Shown piece after piece: positions 35,271-45,774 of a stretch of 64,000 nucleotides of DNA. The stretch is from NCBI RefSeq assembly GCF_000004075.3, contig NC_026659.2:19238272-19302271 (forward strand), read 5' to 3'. The notes under the pieces are model-generated. The model saw nothing but the letters and a program-made list of their open reading frames with translations. It was not told where the DNA came from and did no database searches. Each line of letters opens with the position of its first letter. The first letter of the stretch is position 1. Both the position numbers and the translations under genes were made by a program. This DNA comes from Cucumis sativus (taxonomy: Eukaryota; Streptophyta; Magnoliopsida; Cucurbitales; Cucurbitaceae).

Positions 35271-37644
35271 TGGTTGGGACTTATTGAGCTAGCAGATCAA
35301 TTTCAGCTACCGTCATCAAGAGATTGTAGGGAAGTGGTTTCCCTTTCCCTTTTAAATATTCAAAATTATGAGTTGATTACATAAATAAATGATTATAAAA
35401 AAAGAGAAATTTTAACATATAGAAAAAATACCAAACTATTTTTAGAAAAAAAAAAAAAGAACACGGCAACACCAATAGACTTCACTTCTGCCTTTATTAA
35501 TGATAGTTTTGTATCTGTTTCTACAACTAATAAACTTCAGTCTGTTTATATGAGTAACTATGTAGCTGAATATAAAAATTTTTGTTATAATTTATAAGTG
35601 GTTTGTTCAAATTTTCTAAATGGTTTTCAATATTTAGAAGACCAAAATAATAAAGAAAACATTTTAATATTTTGGGCTGCAAAATAAATTACCACAGGGG
35701 CTAATAAGATGATTAGCAAATTTTAAAGATTGAATTTAAAAAGTAGCAAAAACATTTCAAAATTAGTTAAATAGCAAAACAAAATTTGATATTACTAATT
35801 ACCAAAAGGACAAAAATATCGCAATAAATATTTAAAACTCATTAACCTGAAAATTCCAAACCAAAAAAGATTTACTAGGATTTAGTTGGATCAAGAGATT
35901 TGTTTATCTGTCCTTTTTGTTCATGAATTTACAAAATCAAACAAGGTTACAGAAAATACATTATATAAACTTGACTCAAGGAAAGAAAGTATAAGCTTAC
36001 ACTCAAGGAAAGAAAGTACAAACACGTATACGTAGCATATAATATACATAAATACACACAACACATTACCCCTTATTAATATATATTTAAACATGAATCA
36101 CAAAACAATTACACCATATTATTCAGTATCCAGTTTGCATTGATGGAAGGAATTTAATATGTAAAAGCGTAGTGAAACACAACTATTTGGCATCCTATTG
36201 AGACATTAATTTTCTAATTCTTTTAAATAGAATATCTCTTTTATGAAGTTTTCTTTTTTCTTTCTTCTAGTTGTGTTTCACTACGCTTTTACTTGTATTT
36301 AAAATAACTATTAGTCATCCTAAGCCTCACAAATACAATTGCACTAAAAAACAAAAATACTACATTCCAATAAATCAAATAACAAATTTAAACATGATCA
36401 ACTACACATATATCTACTCAGAAAAAAAAAAGACATCTTGCACTTGCACCCAAGCAGAAGATATGTATGCATTGCAAAAGTGACCAAAACAATAAAATTG
36501 TGTTTTCGTATAATTGCTTCCATGCTCGAGTCATGGAAGTAATAAAATTAGTTCAAGAAGCTTCTGTTTCATTGCTTCCATATGCTTGAGTAATCAGAGT
36601 CCATATCCCAAACTCTATAGCTTCCAATCCATAGTGATTGTATTTAATGAGGTTTCAGTCCAATTCCACTTAGTCTATCTGTCGACACTAGCTGTCATAC
36701 ACATGGGTCATGGGTGAGTGTCAAAGCTGAACCGATTTTGCAATTCCTTGTTTCATTACTAGTTGAGACCATAGTCACAATGTGAACCAGAGAGAGCTTC
36801 CAAATCTTCTCAATAATCTTTTATAAATGAGTTCTTATGCATAGTTTTTTTATCCAGCTCTAATTTAACAACTCGATCCTTCTTCACATTATTTAATTTA
36901 TGATTGTAGAAAGAAAACATCTTGGCAAATTTTTCCTCAAGGTGGTGTTTCCATGGCGGGAGTCTCCATGACAATGGAGATCAAAACAATAGAAAAAGGC
37001 TCAACTAGCAAAATTTTTAAGGAAATTAAGATATTGGTGAGAAAGCTTCAATTCTATTGAGAAATTTTTTTCTATAGCAATGAGATCATGATGATGAAAA
37101 TTAAACGAAAGATAAAAGAGGAATGACGGAGATAAGATTTTATGTTTGAAGGTAAATTCAAAAAGCAAATAGATACATGCATGGTTTTAATTTAAAAGAA
37201 AAAACAAATCTCAATCGATCAATTGAAATAGATTTTTTTTTTAAATAAAAAAAATTACAAACTATTTACAATCCCTAAAACAAAACTATTTTAAATATTT
37301 TATTTTTTATAATTTTTCTTGGAAAAATAAATAATGATGGTATGATAATTAAGGAATACTATGGACGTGGATCATAGATGATTGCTATTTTTCTTCTTTT
37401 CTTATTATTATTTCTTTTACATTTTCTAAAATTAAACTAAAAAATCTGCTATCCGTACCAATTTTTCTTACAATTGTCAATAACTAAGCTCAGTCCATCC
37501 ATAGAAATGTTGCAAATGCCTCTACAACTTATTCACATTCGAGACACTTGACTGATATACTTATAATGATGCATTTGATTGATATATTGTTGATAGATTT
37601 GTCAACTTGATATATTGTTGATACATTTGTACCTTTTCATAATG
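35271..37644. other. Intergenic sequence downstream of FY
   Basis: AT-rich; no gene recognised. Includes a perfect inverted repeat (36161-36292). Words such as aatagcaaaacaaaattt near 35775 suggest another worn copy of the 6021-6176 MITE family. Confidence 0.5.
36161..36292. repeat. Perfect 24-bp inverted repeat with 84-bp loop
   Basis: GTAAAAGCGTAGTGAAACAC and four more bases at 36161-36184 are exactly complementary to 36269-36292. Similarity stops sharply on both sides of each arm. This could be a foldback/MITE or an inversion scar; no coding capacity. Confidence 0.85.
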
Positions 37645-37882
37645 AAGATATTTGAAAAATTACCAAAAATGAGATTATTTGGATGGGTATAGAGAGTTTT
37701 GAGATGAGTTTTTTAAAAAGAAGACTTTTAGGACAAATAAGTTGTGAAAAGTCTATATTACCCTTTAATTAAAAAAAAAACCCTAAAAATTAACTTTGTG
37801 TCATTTTCTCCTTTTGCTTCTTGCTCACATTCTTTTCTTGCGTGGCTTTCTCCTTCTCCCTCAGCTCTTCTACTAAGGCAAA

Positions 37883-38125
37883 GTGCAGTTTGACTTCAAC
37901 TCTTCTCCTTTCTCAGTCGTCGTCGCGTCTCCTTCACCGTCGCCAACCGTTCAGGCCTCCGTGGTAGTTATTTCGTATGCGACGTGCAAGATTCTCCGCT
38001 GGAGATGCACTAAGAAATGCGTATTGGTGGCCTATTTTCCTCCCTCCGAGCCTCTCAAGTTCATCATTGTTCATTGTATCTTCGGCGCTAGCAACATCAT
38101 CAAATTGCTTCTAGTACGTCCTTAA
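37883..38125 (+). pseudogene. Captured LOB-domain (LBD) transcription factor exon fragment
   Basis: The 80-codon ORF contains CKILRWRCTKKCVLVAYFPP then FIIVHCIFGASNIIKLL, the zinc-finger-like C block and GAS block of plant LBD proteins, closest in wording to the LBD1/LBD11 type as I know it. In the CX2CX6CX3C block the first Cys is Tyr. The match ends just after GASNIIKLL, where LBD genes have their intron, and GTACGT follows, so exon 1 with its splice donor and some leader seem to have been taken. The Leu-zipper-like half is absent. Being inside a MULE and lacking a key Cys, it is unlikely to work as a transcription factor. Confidence 0.85.
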
Positions 38126-39200
38126 TCCCTAATTTTTTGTTTCTCTCCTTCAAATTTCGAGTGTTATCTTCTTGTTTCTAGGTTTAGAAATTATGAATTT
38201 CGTTCTAGAAATTGAAAATTGACCTTAAAAACATGAGGACAAACCATCTAATTAGTTTGGAAATTTTGTTTGAGTAATTGCAATCATCTCTGGCTAGAAT
38301 GAAGTTAGTACTGAAATTGATCAAATGATATCCTTATAATCTATGAAGAATTCACAGTCCTATTCTGTTTGATTAATTTTGCTGGATGAAAATTTGGAGC
38401 TATTATATTCAAGCATCATGCAAATTAGTAGAATAAAATGAAAACACCCCAGCTGTTTTTGGAGTTGGAATGTAACATTTTTTAAGAGGTTGAGAGTGAA
38501 ATGGCTACTTAAGAACCTTTTAGATGGTTAAGATTTAAAAAGTGTCATTTAAGCAATTTTTGGATGCATTTCGTAGCCATAGTGACACGAACTTCTTGTT
38601 CCAAAATGTTGTAAGGTAGGTAGCTCAAATTTTTTGAAGCATGCATTGAGTTGGATCCAAGTTTATTTGTTTTACTCTACACATTTTTGTTTTGCAGTAT
38701 GCTCAAACAATGTATTGAGCTTCTCACTTTTCAGTCTCCATCGAAGGTTCGTCAGCGATCAGTAACTTAACATGATTCCAAGAAAATGGGGTGATTGGTG
38801 GTTACAAAAGAGTCGTGGTGGGTCATTACAATGATCACATTAATTACCAATATACCAATAGACAACCTGTTAGATTTGATATATACTATTAGGATGTTTT
38901 GTTTGTGGTCATGTTTTGTTTATATGATAAAATTGTATTAACTTCATTTTGTGCATATGTTCATTTGTGTACCAAGTTTTAGTTTGTTGAATATTTATAT
39001 GTTAGTTGTATAAAATAAGTTGGAAATTATTAATTATATCTAGTTGTGATAATGCAAATTTCAAGTTAAAAGTTTTTTTTTTTTTTTTGAGTTAATTATA
39101 GGTTGCGTATGAGGGGTCTCAATGACCTAGATTTTGATGTTTTTATTTTAGCATACAATTTTTTTTGGCATTTTTTAGGATTTTATGTATTAGTTTTTTT
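38126..39200. other. Non-coding MULE interior
   Basis: Probably partly the captured LBD intron. An AG-bounded stretch near 38697-38745 could be a further captured exon, but I cannot identify it. Confidence 0.4.
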
Positions 39201-40305
39201 TTTCTAACACAAAAACATATGCGAGATAGATGCAAGATAAAATATGAGGGCTCAATAAACTTACTACACATGCATAGAATTACCATAAATGACTTAGAAG
39301 GGGTAGCAATTTGATTGTGAAACTCATAGGGAAAGTTTGAAACGTGCGAGATAGGTGCACGATAGTTGCGAGATAAATGCACGATAGTTCCGAGATAAGT
39401 GCGCGATAGTTGCGAGATGCATGCGAGATAAAACATAAGAGCTTAATAAACTTAATAAGTATGCACAAGATCACCCTAAATGACTTAGAAGGGGTAGCAA
39501 TTTGATTGTAAAACTTATAGTGAAAGTTTGAAACGTGCGAGATAGTTTTGAGATGCGTGCAAGATAAAACATAAATGCTTAACAAACATGCATAAAATCA
39601 TAAAATGACGATGATGAAACAGCTTCATGAACAATTAGTCAATAATAATGACGATGATGAAATTATGGTATAATGTAAAATCCGTACCAATAACAAGGTT
39701 CGTTCTATGTACCTATCTCGCACATTTCAAACGTTCAGTATGAGTTTCACAATCAAATTTCTACCCCTTATAAGTCATTTATAGTGATTTTGTGTATATT
39801 TAGTAAGTTTATTAGGTTGGATGTTTTATTTTGCACGCATCTCGCAACCATCTCGCACATTTCAAACTTTCACTATGAGTTTTACAGACAAATTGCTATC
39901 CCTCATAAGTCATATAGAGTGATTTTGTGCAGGTCTAGTAAGTTTATTAGGCCGGATGTTTTATTTCGCACGTATCTCGCACCTATCTCGCACGTTTCAA
40001 ACTTTCACTATAAGTTTCACAATCAAATTGTTACCCCCAAGTCATTTAGAGTAATTTTGTGCATGTTTAGTAAGTTTATTAGGTCGGGTGTTTTATTTTG
40101 CACGCATCGCATCTCGCACATATCTCGCACGTTTCAAACTTTTACTATGAGTTTCACAATCAAATTGCTACCCCTCCTAGGTCATTTAGAGTGATTTTGT
40201 ATATGTTTAGTAAGTTTACTAGGTTGGATGTTTTATTTCGCATGCATCTCGCACACATCTCGCAGACATCTCACACGTTTCAAACTTTCACTATTAGTTT
40301 CAAAA
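39200..40305. repeat. Inverted minisatellite array, about 135-bp units
   Basis: On the plus strand five units recur with ttcaaac at 39726, 39861, 39996, 40133 and 40279 (spacing 135-146). Each combines tctcgcac, tttcaaac, gagtttcacaatcaaat and agtaagttta. Two units of the same sequence lie in reverse at 39220-39560 (gtttgaa at 39335 and 39526), with an internal 20-odd-base subrepeat (gcgagataagtgcacgatag). The two arrays face each other around about 39650. Confidence 0.85.
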
Positions 40306-40849
40306 GCAACTAGATAAGGGGAGGAAAAGGAGATAGAGACATAATAGAGAATGATGAAAAGGAAAGAATTGCCTTTATGTTTGCCAGAAGAAGAATGTGT
40401 AGATGGATGGAGAAAATAAAGGTGCCATGGAAGGGAGGGAAAAGATAAAAGAAGAAATTGAGAGTGAAAATGGAAGGGAAGATAAAGGAAAAATTAAAGA
40501 AGGGTAATTTAGACAATTCATCCTCAATTTGTCCTAAAAATCAACTTTTTCAAAATCAATCTCAAAAATCTCTCATCCCTTTATTTTTAGCCTATTTTTG
40601 GTAATTTTCCAAGATATTTTACCCTAAAATATACTTCAAAACTATAGAAATTACATGCAACAATGAATCAGAAATGTTATATATTTACCTACAGGAAAAG
40701 GAAAGACAATCAAAAGTTGGAAGTTGCAGCTTAAATGTACTAGTTTCACTTACCTTTATTTTTCACTAATCTCCAAAATATAGTTGTGCACTACCAGGAA
40801 GGTGAAAAGTGAGGAGGGCAATTACCTTTTAGCTATATCACCAGTATTG

Positions 40850-43014
40850 AACTACAAGAATAGCTAGAGCACATGGAAGATAAATAACACAGTACACTTT
40901 GGTAACCCAGTTTGGTAAATGTTGCCTACATCTAGGGAGCTTCTCTACTCAGATAAAGAGTATTATTGATATTCATAATATGTAACTATCTCAGTGGTTA
41001 CATTAAATAATTAAGACATAATTACCCTGAAGGTGTGCAGAATAAACTCAGGCTCCCTCTGAGGATGTGCAGATTCTTTTTGAAGACTTGATACAGACTC
41101 CCCTTGTTTTTATAAACTGATCTCTCAGTTTAGTTGTCTTCCCATTGGCATACTCCTTATTCTCATTTATTTCATAATCATATAAAAAACAAATAGCTAA
41201 AGTGATTAGATCAACATCAGATGGTCATGACATTCTTCACCTTTTTCGGTTGTCTTCGGGCGAACTCGTAAACTTTTTTCGTAAACTCTCTGTATTTTTT
41301 TTTCTCCACCCGCAAACAACCAAAGTCTTCTCATATATATATTCTCGATATCTTTTCCATAATCAAAGGAAACAAATATGAACGATTTTTTTTATGATCA
41401 ACCAGAGTCACAACAAAAGTACTAAGCAACGAAAGTTACTGAACATCCCAGGAAACACACACTTAACATCCCAGGAAACACACACCTGAATACTGACAAA
41501 TGAAACCAACCCAGATCATTAGCCACATCAGAAGTCAATCGTAAAGTCAAGTTAGTAGTCACACACTGTGGTAGTTATCCCATTCATTCTTTTAATAGTA
41601 GTAGACCACAGAATACACAACAGCACATCAAAACAAACAATCATCAGAATATCACTAGAAAAGTAAATCATTCAAAAGAAGAGGGTAAGAGTATTCCCAC
41701 AAAAGCTTCTTCCCAACAAAAGTCCTTCGTCTAAAACAGCCACAGGGGCACACCAACCTTCTCAACATGTATAGATGCAGAGCTATCAGAACTAATAAGA
41801 GGAATTTTACTTCGGTCAGCAAGTCAAACATACATACGACGTGAAGGAACACTCTTAACTCATTTACCCCCATTCGTCCTCCATGCATGTTTTAACGAAT
41901 GGTAGAATTGCGAGGAGGAACAGAGGTTTCGTGGTAGTAGTCGCGCTGGGTGCTCACCATTTTAATCAAGAAGATACTAGGAGGAAGACGATGGTTTCTT
42001 GAATCTATAGACATCCCTTTCAAAAACACAAATGATTCCCACCTAACTCCAAACTTGTCAAATATAAAAAGGCTCTACAATAACTACTAATGGGTCAATC
42101 ATAAATGGGTTGGAATACACAGTATAGAAGCCCACACCAATAAGACAAAAACACAATTTCAAGCCAGCAGTCGACGCACACCCAATTCAACTTGTAAATG
42201 TACAAAGAAGTTGTGTCGAGGGGTTTTGTGGAAGCATCTGTTAGCTGGAGGGCAGATCAAATATGTGTGAGTGAAGTAAGATTACCTTCAACAAGATCGC
42301 GAATAGAGTGATGTCGAATATCAATATGTTTGGTGCGACTATGCTGGACCAGATTCTTTGAAATATCAATGGCACTCATGTTATCATTGATATAATATCA
42401 TGTTTTCTTGAGACAGACCATACTCACCTATCATTTGCTTAACCAAGATAAATTGATAGCATGCACTGCCAGCCGCAATATATTCAACTTCAGCAGTGGA
42501 TAGAGAGACAAAGTTTTGCTTCTTACTGAACCATGAGATCAAATTGTTACCCAAGAAGAAACACCCTTCGAATGTAAACTTCCTATCATCAGAACAACCA
42601 GCAAAATCAGCATCACAATATCCCACCTTGAACATATCCCTGTTTCTATAGATACTCAGTAAGTCGTTCATAGCAGGCTCGAGGTGCCTGCTTGAGACCA
42701 TACAGAGCTATATTCAATTTGTACACATGTTGTGAAAATACTGGACCAATGAAACCTTTGGGTTGAGCAACATATATTTCTTCATTCAAATATCCATTTA
42801 AAAACGCACTTTTGACATCCATCTGATACAACTTGATCTTTTGTATACAAGCAATGGTAAGTAACAATCGTATAGCTTCAAGTCTAGCAACATGAGTGAA
42901 GGTTTTATCAAAGTCAATGCCTTCCATCTGAGTATACCCTTGAACAACTAAGCATGCCACATTTCGAGTAACGACTCCTCGTTCGTCTGCTTTATTTTTA
43001 AATATCAATTTTGT
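40850..43014 (-). mobile_element. Ty1-copia retrotransposon, internally deleted, minus strand
   Basis: The plus-strand left part (about 40850-41900) is LTR/3'-region-like and non-coding. On the minus strand two pol pieces follow: RT (42646-43008) and RNase H (42384-42701). The element stops abruptly at about 43014, where the beta-galactosidase duplication begins, so gag, protease and integrase are missing. LTR borders were not resolved. Confidence 0.6.
42384..43008 (-). pseudogene. Copia RT N-half joined directly to RNase H
   Basis: The minus strand reads VQGYTQMEGIDFDKTF, KLYQMDVKSAFLNGYLNEEI, then LYGLKQAPRACYERLTEYL. It goes at once (by frame change) into YRNRDMFKVGYCDADFAGC, LISWFSKKQNFVSLSTAEVE and YIAAGSACYQ, the RNase H end. 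The RT segment with the YVDD catalytic Asp pair and the connection region are missing, so the enzyme could not work. Confidence 0.85.
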
Positions 43015-43242
43015 TTCAAATATAGCAAAAGTTTAGTGACAGGCTCCAATTGAGACTTTTATGGGCTATCAATGACAGACCAATATTTTTGTGATGGCCT
43101 ATCATTAATAGACCACAGTGTGTTTATAGTATCTTCTACGTTTGTGATTAAGAAACCATATACTACGAAAAAGAAAGAAATAAAAATACATAGTTTGTTA
43201 AAAGAAGTTAACATTAACGAATATATATTACACCATTGTTAA

Positions 43243-45708
43243 TCAATTTTGTGCACATAGTGCTTGAACTGCCAATCTTGCAGATAAATTTGTAGCATCG
43301 CCTAATCCAAATGACTTTGCAGATACATCAATTGAACAACTTTCCATGCCAATGCAAGCTTTTTCAAGAATAAGAGCAATGTTTGTCACATCCCATGAAC
43401 CTTTCTTAAACGAACCACATTTTCCCCCTGGATTTCCGTAGCTAGCAAATTGGATTTCAGAGATGACATGTCCTCCCTGACAAGACAACTCTAAGGTGCT
43501 TCCTTCATTAGCATTTCCACATATAGTTCCTATTGTGATTGTTTGAACTGACACTTGTTGTGGATTTCCACCAATTTCTTCAAATAAAATCAATGTGTTT
43601 GTGTCGCTTGAAAGAAATGATCTTGGAACATGATACCATCTTTGAGAAGGATTTCCACAATTTTCCACACATTTGCTAGGGTTGTATGCACCTCTGTAGT
43701 CACATGTTGCGCTGCAACTATCATTGCCAGCAATGAAAGATGGCCAAAATCGGCCTATGCTTTGCCCATTTACCCATGCTTGGCCTTTTCCCATTCCTTG
43801 CATGTCCAAGACTACTGGGTCAATTCCAGCAGGTGTCTTAAAGCTAGTCTTGTACCATGTCATTCGCCTTCCAATAGATTTTTGATTTAGCGGAATCCAA
43901 TTTGTTCTTTGTGAGAACATCGGGTTGTAAATTTGCTTCATTTCTCCATTTAATCCAACCTTATAAGACCATAAATTTGATGACAAATCAGTTGTCACAT
44001 TTCCATCTCCAATTAGATAGATCGGGCCTCCATCGATTCCTGTTGGCACCATATCATAAAACGCGTCATAATTCTTCAACCCAACTGTGGCACTCAAAAG
44101 AGTTATTGTGTTGATTCCCGATTTTAGTAGAATGGGTTTCTCAAACACAAAACTCTGGCCATTACTCCCCCATTTCGACCCAATGTATCTTTTATTGACG
44201 AAAGCATGAAGCACATGACCCTTTGTATTTACTTGGAGAGTCACATTTTGAAGTGAAGATGTTCCGTTAGTGTCAACCTTCGTCATGTACCAGAAGTAAT
44301 CGCTAAAATCAACTGTGACCCTTTTTTGTTCCAAAAGAAGGTTTGCCGCAAATTTACCATTTCCTTGCAGTGTGTCTTTCATAGGTTCTGGAGCCCAAGC
44401 CCATGACAGTTGTGCATTTTCCTTCTCATTTTGCTCCTTCACAAACATAGATGTCTGAGAATTTACTTTTGCAGTGTTGTAAACCTCCTTGTTGCAACCA
44501 TCAAGAATGCTCACAGACCAAGCTGGTACAAAATATTTTCCATCTTCTTGTAGATCTATGGTGGCATCATTTTTTCCATCTGTGTTGCTTAAAAAGCAAA
44601 ACCTCTCCCCAGTTGTTGGGTTAAAGAATTTCGTTAAAGTTACAGAGCTACCAAAGTTTTGGTTTGAGCGTGTGCTGTTAGTGAGAATCTTCTCTCCTAA
44701 CTTGATTGATGCATGGAGTTGTTTGAGATGCCCCCATTTAGGTTGATTCAAGTTCCCATATTCATCAAGTGGGGCGTTGTAGTCGTAAGATGTAGTGATG
44801 AATGGACCTCCCGATGTCCTTCCAAAGTTGGTGCCTCCATGATACATGTAATAATTGTTGAACACACCACCAGATTGAAAAAATCTTGCCACAGAAAATG
44901 CTACATCTTCTGCAGTTCTATAAGGGTCTTTGTCGCCCCATTTCTTGAACCATCCCACCCAATTTTCAGTGAACATTTTTGGGCTCTTAGGATTGTTTGG
45001 AGTAAAGTTATCACAATAGAATCCATTGCATGTATTAATCATAGGTTGTGGGGCATCACTTTGTTGGCACATGATCCATGGAACGCCAATATTGAGAGAT
45101 TCGGCCATTTGAGCACACCAATTGATGTATGCTTTTCCTGCATCTCCATAAGCTGGTGTCATCACATTTCCATACTCATTCTCGATTTGAGCTAATATTA
45201 TTGGCCCTCCTTGTGAAGCAAAGAGATTGGCTTGTTTACACATATTTACTATCTTTGTCGTGAAAGTTTGCATTTCATTCTTGTAAACTTGATTGTTAGT
45301 TCGTAGTTGGATTCCTGGCATATTGTGCAACCACACTGGAAAGCCTCCGTAGTTCCACTCGGCACACACGTAAGGACCAATCCTCATGACAACATAAAGT
45401 CCAGCGTCTTGGATAAGTTGGAAGAATTTAATAAAATCTAAACGTCCAGAGAAATCATATTTTCGTCGTTGTGGCTCGTGACGATCCCAGAAAATGTATG
45501 TCTCAATTGCATCAAGTCCACCATCTTTAGCTTTTTGAATGAGATCAGGCCACATTGCTTCAGTGCTGCGTGGATAATGAATTGAGCCTGAGAAGATAAT
45601 GCGTCGTTCTCCATTGATAATTAACGCATTTGAATCATATGAAACATTATCTCCTATGCAAAAAGTCAAGCAAGCTAGAGTTGCAACAAGCCATTGAAGC
45701 TTAAACAT
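43243..45708 (-). CDS. Secreted beta-galactosidase (GH35) with C-terminal SUEL-type lectin domain, copy 1
   Basis: Uninterrupted 821-codon gene. I start at the ATG at 45708 (MFKLQ...); the reading frame extends five codons further but has no ATG. Residues 1-19 form a signal peptide. The GH35 domain follows, with YPRSTEAMW, GPYVCAEWNYGGFP, the signature GGPIILAQIENEY (acid/base Glu178) and MFTENWVGWF (nucleophile Glu248). Beta-sandwich regions come next, and residues about 731-818 form a Cys-rich galactose-binding lectin domain. Beta-galactosidases of this class remove terminal beta-galactose from wall polysaccharides or glycoproteins in the apoplast. Wording suggests the BGAL7/BGAL15 group. 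Plant members usually have many introns; this gene has none. A TATATAAA lies about 60 bases upstream. It differs from copy 2 at 24 residues. Confidence 0.95.
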   Translation of the reverse strand: MFKLQWLVATLACLTFCIGDNVSYDSNALIINGERRIIFSGSIHYPRSTEAMWPDLIQKAKDGGLDAIETYIFWDRHEPQRRKYDFSGRLDFIKFFQLIQDAGLYVVMRIGPYVCAEWNYGGFPVWLHNMPGIQLRTNNQVYKNEMQTFTTKIVNMCKQANLFASQGGPIILAQIENEYGNVMTPAYGDAGKAYINWCAQMAESLNIGVPWIMCQQSDAPQPMINTCNGFYCDNFTPNNPKSPKMFTENWVGWFKKWGDKDPYRTAEDVAFSVARFFQSGGVFNNYYMYHGGTNFGRTSGGPFITTSYDYNAPLDEYGNLNQPKWGHLKQLHASIKLGEKILTNSTRSNQNFGSSVTLTKFFNPTTGERFCFLSNTDGKNDATIDLQEDGKYFVPAWSVSILDGCNKEVYNTAKVNSQTSMFVKEQNEKENAQLSWAWAPEPMKDTLQGNGKFAANLLLEQKRVTVDFSDYFWYMTKVDTNGTSSLQNVTLQVNTKGHVLHAFVNKRYIGSKWGSNGQSFVFEKPILLKSGINTITLLSATVGLKNYDAFYDMVPTGIDGGPIYLIGDGNVTTDLSSNLWSYKVGLNGEMKQIYNPMFSQRTNWIPLNQKSIGRRMTWYKTSFKTPAGIDPVVLDMQGMGKGQAWVNGQSIGRFWPSFIAGNDSCSATCDYRGAYNPSKCVENCGNPSQRWYHVPRSFLSSDTNTLILFEEIGGNPQQVSVQTITIGTICGNANEGSTLELSCQGGHVISEIQFASYGNPGGKCGSFKKGSWDVTNIALILEKACIGMESCSIDVSAKSFGLGDATNLSARLAVQALCAQN

Positions 45709-45766
45709 CCTTTGATCCCACAACTTATGTCTTTGGCTTTATTTGTTTCCTGAATCGATGTGTTTA

Positions 45767-45774
45767 TTTATATA
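45767..45774 (-). promoter_or_regulatory. TATA box of beta-galactosidase copy 1
   Basis: TATATAAA on the minus strand, centred about 62 bases before the ATG. The identical context occurs before copy 2. Confidence 0.65.

Larger units (their letters stand above)
37654..40610 (+). mobile_element. Pack-MULE: Mutator-like element with captured LBD fragment
   Basis: Long terminal inverted repeats: the left (37654-37770) begins GAAAAATTACCAAAAAT and the right (40492-40610, reversed) begins GGAAAATTACCAAAAAT. They stay alignable for about 115 bases through tttttaggacaaat and attaccctt. AAGATATTT flanks both ends exactly (37645-37653 and 40611-40619), the 9-bp target duplication typical of Mutator-like elements. 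No transposase is present. The 2.96-kb interior carries a host-gene fragment (37860-38120) and an inverted minisatellite (39200-40305). Confidence 0.88.

Noticed and set aside
39200..40305. Regularly spaced repeats suggesting a CRISPR-like array
   Set aside because: Units are about 135 bp, diverged, inverted in part and inside a MULE in a plant nuclear sequence; this is a minisatellite.
43630..45195. Long plus-strand ORFs antisense to the beta-galactosidase genes (also 49055-50620)
   Set aside because: They mirror the real gene, lack recognisable motifs and exist in both copies only because the sense strand is conserved.
45709..45723. Five extra in-frame codons upstream of beta-galactosidase copy 1 (and four before copy 2 at 51134-51145)
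   Set aside because: They would start at TTG and GTG, not used as normal plant nuclear starts, and the two extensions differ by a one-base indel. The shared ATG at MFKLQ gives a good signal peptide and equal length in both copies.
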